Below, piece after piece: positions 6,300-6,960 of a DNA stretch of 6,960 nucleotides. The notes under the pieces were generated by a model that was not told the origin of the DNA, made no database searches, and saw only the letters and a program-made list of their open reading frames with translations. Numbering within the stretch: position 1 is the first letter of the stretch; each line of letters starts with the position of its first letter. The translations under genes and the position numbers were made by a program. Source of the DNA: JAYGED01 sp046582565 (GTDB taxonomy: Bacteria > Pseudomonadota > Alphaproteobacteria > JAAXGF01); the NCBI GenBank assembly GCA_046582565.1, contig JAYGED010000053.1, positions 1 to 6,960 of the forward strand, given 5' to 3'.

Positions 6300-6305
6300 A
6301 TTATA
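6300..6305 (-). promoter_or_regulatory. Possible -10 element upstream of the LEPR fragment
   Basis: A consensus TATAAT lies on the minus strand about 111 nt upstream of the ATG at 6189, in an A/T-rich patch. No convincing -35 hexamer stands 16-18 bp upstream, so this is a weak candidate. Confidence 0.25.
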
Positions 6306-6412
6306 ATTCATCACCACCGCACATCATATTGCTGTCATGAGTCCTCAAATCGGCGGAGGGTGGTATTTGTCACAAACTCGGTGTTTTCGTACCCGAGATT
6401 TAAACCTGCAAT

Positions 6413-6480
6413 AATTCCCTGATACGTCAAACAAATTCCCTGTTCTGCCTTTTTAATTCCCTGTTCCGAGGTTTAGGGAA
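6413..6480 (+). repeat. 21-bp-period TTCCCTG array with inverted end motif (copy B, first array)
   Basis: AATTCCCTG occurs at 6413, 6434 and 6455, exactly 21 bp apart, and inverted TAGGGAA starts 17 bp after the last TTCCCTG. Both the period and the 17-bp offset are the same as in copy A, while the spacer sequences differ. Confidence 0.85.
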
Positions 6481-6521
6481 ATTGCCCGCAACTGTCTGAC
6501 ACCATGCGGCAATTCGAATTG
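6480..6521. repeat. Hairpin and 12-bp palindrome in copy B
   Basis: AATTGCCCGCA (6480-6490) pairs with TGCGGCAATT (6505-6514) with one bulged C around a 14-nt loop. The right arm overlaps a perfect palindrome CAATTCGAATTG (6510-6521). The segment has no counterpart in copy A. Confidence 0.65.
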
Positions 6522-6533
6522 TGCCAGCGCGCA

Positions 6534-6584
6534 TTCCCTGTAAATTTGCGAATTTTCCCTGTAAATCGGGGGTTATCAGGGAAA
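6534..6584 (+). repeat. Second TTCCCTG array of copy B with perfect inverted repeat
   Basis: TTCCCTG at 6534 and 6555, again 21 bp apart. TTTCCCTG (6554-6561) and CAGGGAAA (6577-6584) are perfect 8-bp inverted arms around a 15-nt loop. This repeats the logic of the first array: direct motifs at 21 bp closed by an inverted one. Confidence 0.8.
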
Positions 6585-6796
6585 TTGGACGGAGACGGGT
6601 TCGCTCCAGACTGCGTCCACCACCACTCACGTTTTGCATTTTCCAGTCATTCCGTTGGGGGGCGGGGGTCTACCGAGTTCCCAGCATTTGACGCTGATCC
6701 TGCCGGGACGCGGGCAGCTTCAGCCGTTTGATACGCGACAGAGCAAGGCCAGCTTAACCGGATCAGCGCCACTGGCGCGCTCCAGTTTGTTACAAA

Positions 6797-6960
6797 GCTA
6801 AAATGTGATCAAAATAGTGAGCTAGTGGATTGAATCTAACACTTGGAACCCACGGTTTCTGGCTGCGATGATGTCGTCGGGGTTGGCGCTCCACATGAAT
6901 GGCTTTGCCTCGGTATTGTTGTGTTCGGCGATGAAGCGGTTAATGGCGACTTGCAGATCG
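6797..6960 (-). mobile_element. IS630-family insertion sequence, one end
   Basis: The transposase 3' end defines an IS630-type element running off the right edge. Its terminus should lie shortly beyond the stop codon, within roughly 6790-6821, where AGCTAAAATGTGATC and TAGTGAGCT occur. IS630 elements insert at TA, and a TA is present at 6799-6800. The opposite terminus is outside the window, so the exact end and the inverted repeat cannot be confirmed. Confidence 0.6.
6822..6960 (-). CDS. IS630-family transposase, C-terminus (partial)
   Basis: The last 45 residues of a DDE transposase run in from beyond the right edge. They read DLQVAINRFIAEHNNT, then KPFMWSANPDDIIAA, then RNRGFQVLDSIH and TAG (6822-6824). 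The pattern of a helix with IAEHN, the K-P-F-x-W block and a closing helix is the usual C-terminus of IS630-family transposases (DDE_3 superfamily). The catalytic Asp/Asp/Glu residues lie outside the window, so activity cannot be judged. No frame disruption is seen in the visible part. It lies just beyond repeat copy B. Family assignment is good; subgroup is unknown. Confidence 0.82.
   Translation of the reverse strand, partial: DLQVAINRFIAEHNNTEAKPFMWSANPDDIIAARNRGFQVLDSIH

Larger units (their letters stand above)
6403..6796 (+). repeat. Dispersed intergenic repeat, copy B (expanded)
   Basis: Same orientation as copy A about 3.5 kb away. It starts AACCTGC (6403-6409) and has TTCCCTG at 6415, 6436 and 6457, then inverted TAGGGAA (6474-6480). 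The 18 bp from 6457 to 6474 (TTCCCTGTTCCGAGGTTT) are identical to 2948-2965. About 103 bp absent from copy A follow: a hairpin (6480-6514), a 12-bp palindrome (6510-6521) and a second array with TTCCCTG at 6534 and 6555. Alignment to copy A resumes at GGGAAATTGGAC (6579), through the 28-bp identical block 6592-6619 and on to CATTCCGTTGG. The right part to TTTGTTACAAA (6786-6796) has about 100 bp more than copy A. A matching TTTGTCACAAA also lies 27 bp outside the left end (6366-6376). Confidence 0.8.
6190..6821. other. Intergenic region between LEPR fragment and IS630 end
   Basis: About 630 bp with no credible gene. 6190-6360 is the presumptive leader of the LEPR fragment, with an A/T-rich stretch around 6280-6310 and an alternating purine-pyrimidine run CACACACGCGCGCGT (6262-6276). 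6361-6796 holds repeat copy B. 6797-6821 is a possible IS630 terminus. Short frames at 6427-6639 (minus) and 6504-6731 (plus) are translations of the repeat and share the nonsense phrase GRSLERTRL with copy A. Confidence 0.6.

Noticed and set aside
6413..6584. CRISPR array
   Set aside because: Only a 7-9 bp motif repeats, at a 21-bp period with 2-3 units; CRISPR repeats are longer with longer spacers, and no cas genes are seen.
6730..6740. TTTGATACGC shared with the flavoprotein 3' end (about 3096-3105)
   Set aside because: A 10-bp match without extension; the surrounding translation is not flavoprotein, so probably chance.

Overview
The window looks like an accessory, partly decayed stretch of a high-GC proteobacterial chromosome, most likely alphaproteobacterial. 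The reasons are indirect: a long FAD/GcvT-type methylglycine dehydrogenase, a protein resembling the alphaproteobacterial DUF6505 family, an IS630-type transposase end, GTG starts and GC-rich codon use. No rRNA, tRNA or CRISPR array was seen, so the taxonomy is inference.

Layout. (1) 1-441, minus strand: the tail of a hybrid histidine kinase (end of the ATPase domain plus a receiver domain), cut at its 5' side. (2) 439-1104, plus strand: the C-terminal part of a peptide-type ABC transporter substrate-binding protein, also cut at its 5' side, abutting the kinase fragment at about 440. (3) 1113-1790, minus: an intact zinc-ribbon class I methyltransferase. (4) 1791-2005: intergenic DNA that looks like a dispersed-repeat remnant. 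(5) 2006-2263 and 2286-2762, minus: a small GIY-YIG protein and a DUF6505-like protein, probably co-transcribed. (6) 2763-3090: intergenic DNA holding copy A of a dispersed repeat. (7) 3091-5571, minus: an intact dimethylglycine/sarcosine dehydrogenase-like flavoprotein, the main metabolic gene. (8) 5628-6189, minus: the 5' end of a LEPR-type surface or secreted protein fused out of frame to the 3' end of an HlyD-type adaptor. (9) 6190-6821: intergenic DNA with copy B of the repeat. (10) 6822-6960, minus: the C-terminus of an IS630-family transposase running off the window.

The genes do not form one pathway. Intact genes (methyltransferase, DUF6505-like/GIY-YIG pair, flavoprotein) are separated by debris from signalling, uptake and secretion genes, by repeats and by an IS. 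Two gene-fusion scars, at about 440 and about 5820, indicate rearrangement or deletion, or possible assembly errors.

The least explained structure is the repeat in 2894-3085 and 6403-6796. Both copies open with three TTCCCTG motifs at an exact 21-bp period, followed at the same offset by an inverted motif. Both then carry a 28-bp identical core. Copy B has a second, expanded array. This looks like a structured noncoding or mobile repeat family rather than coding DNA; I cannot name it.
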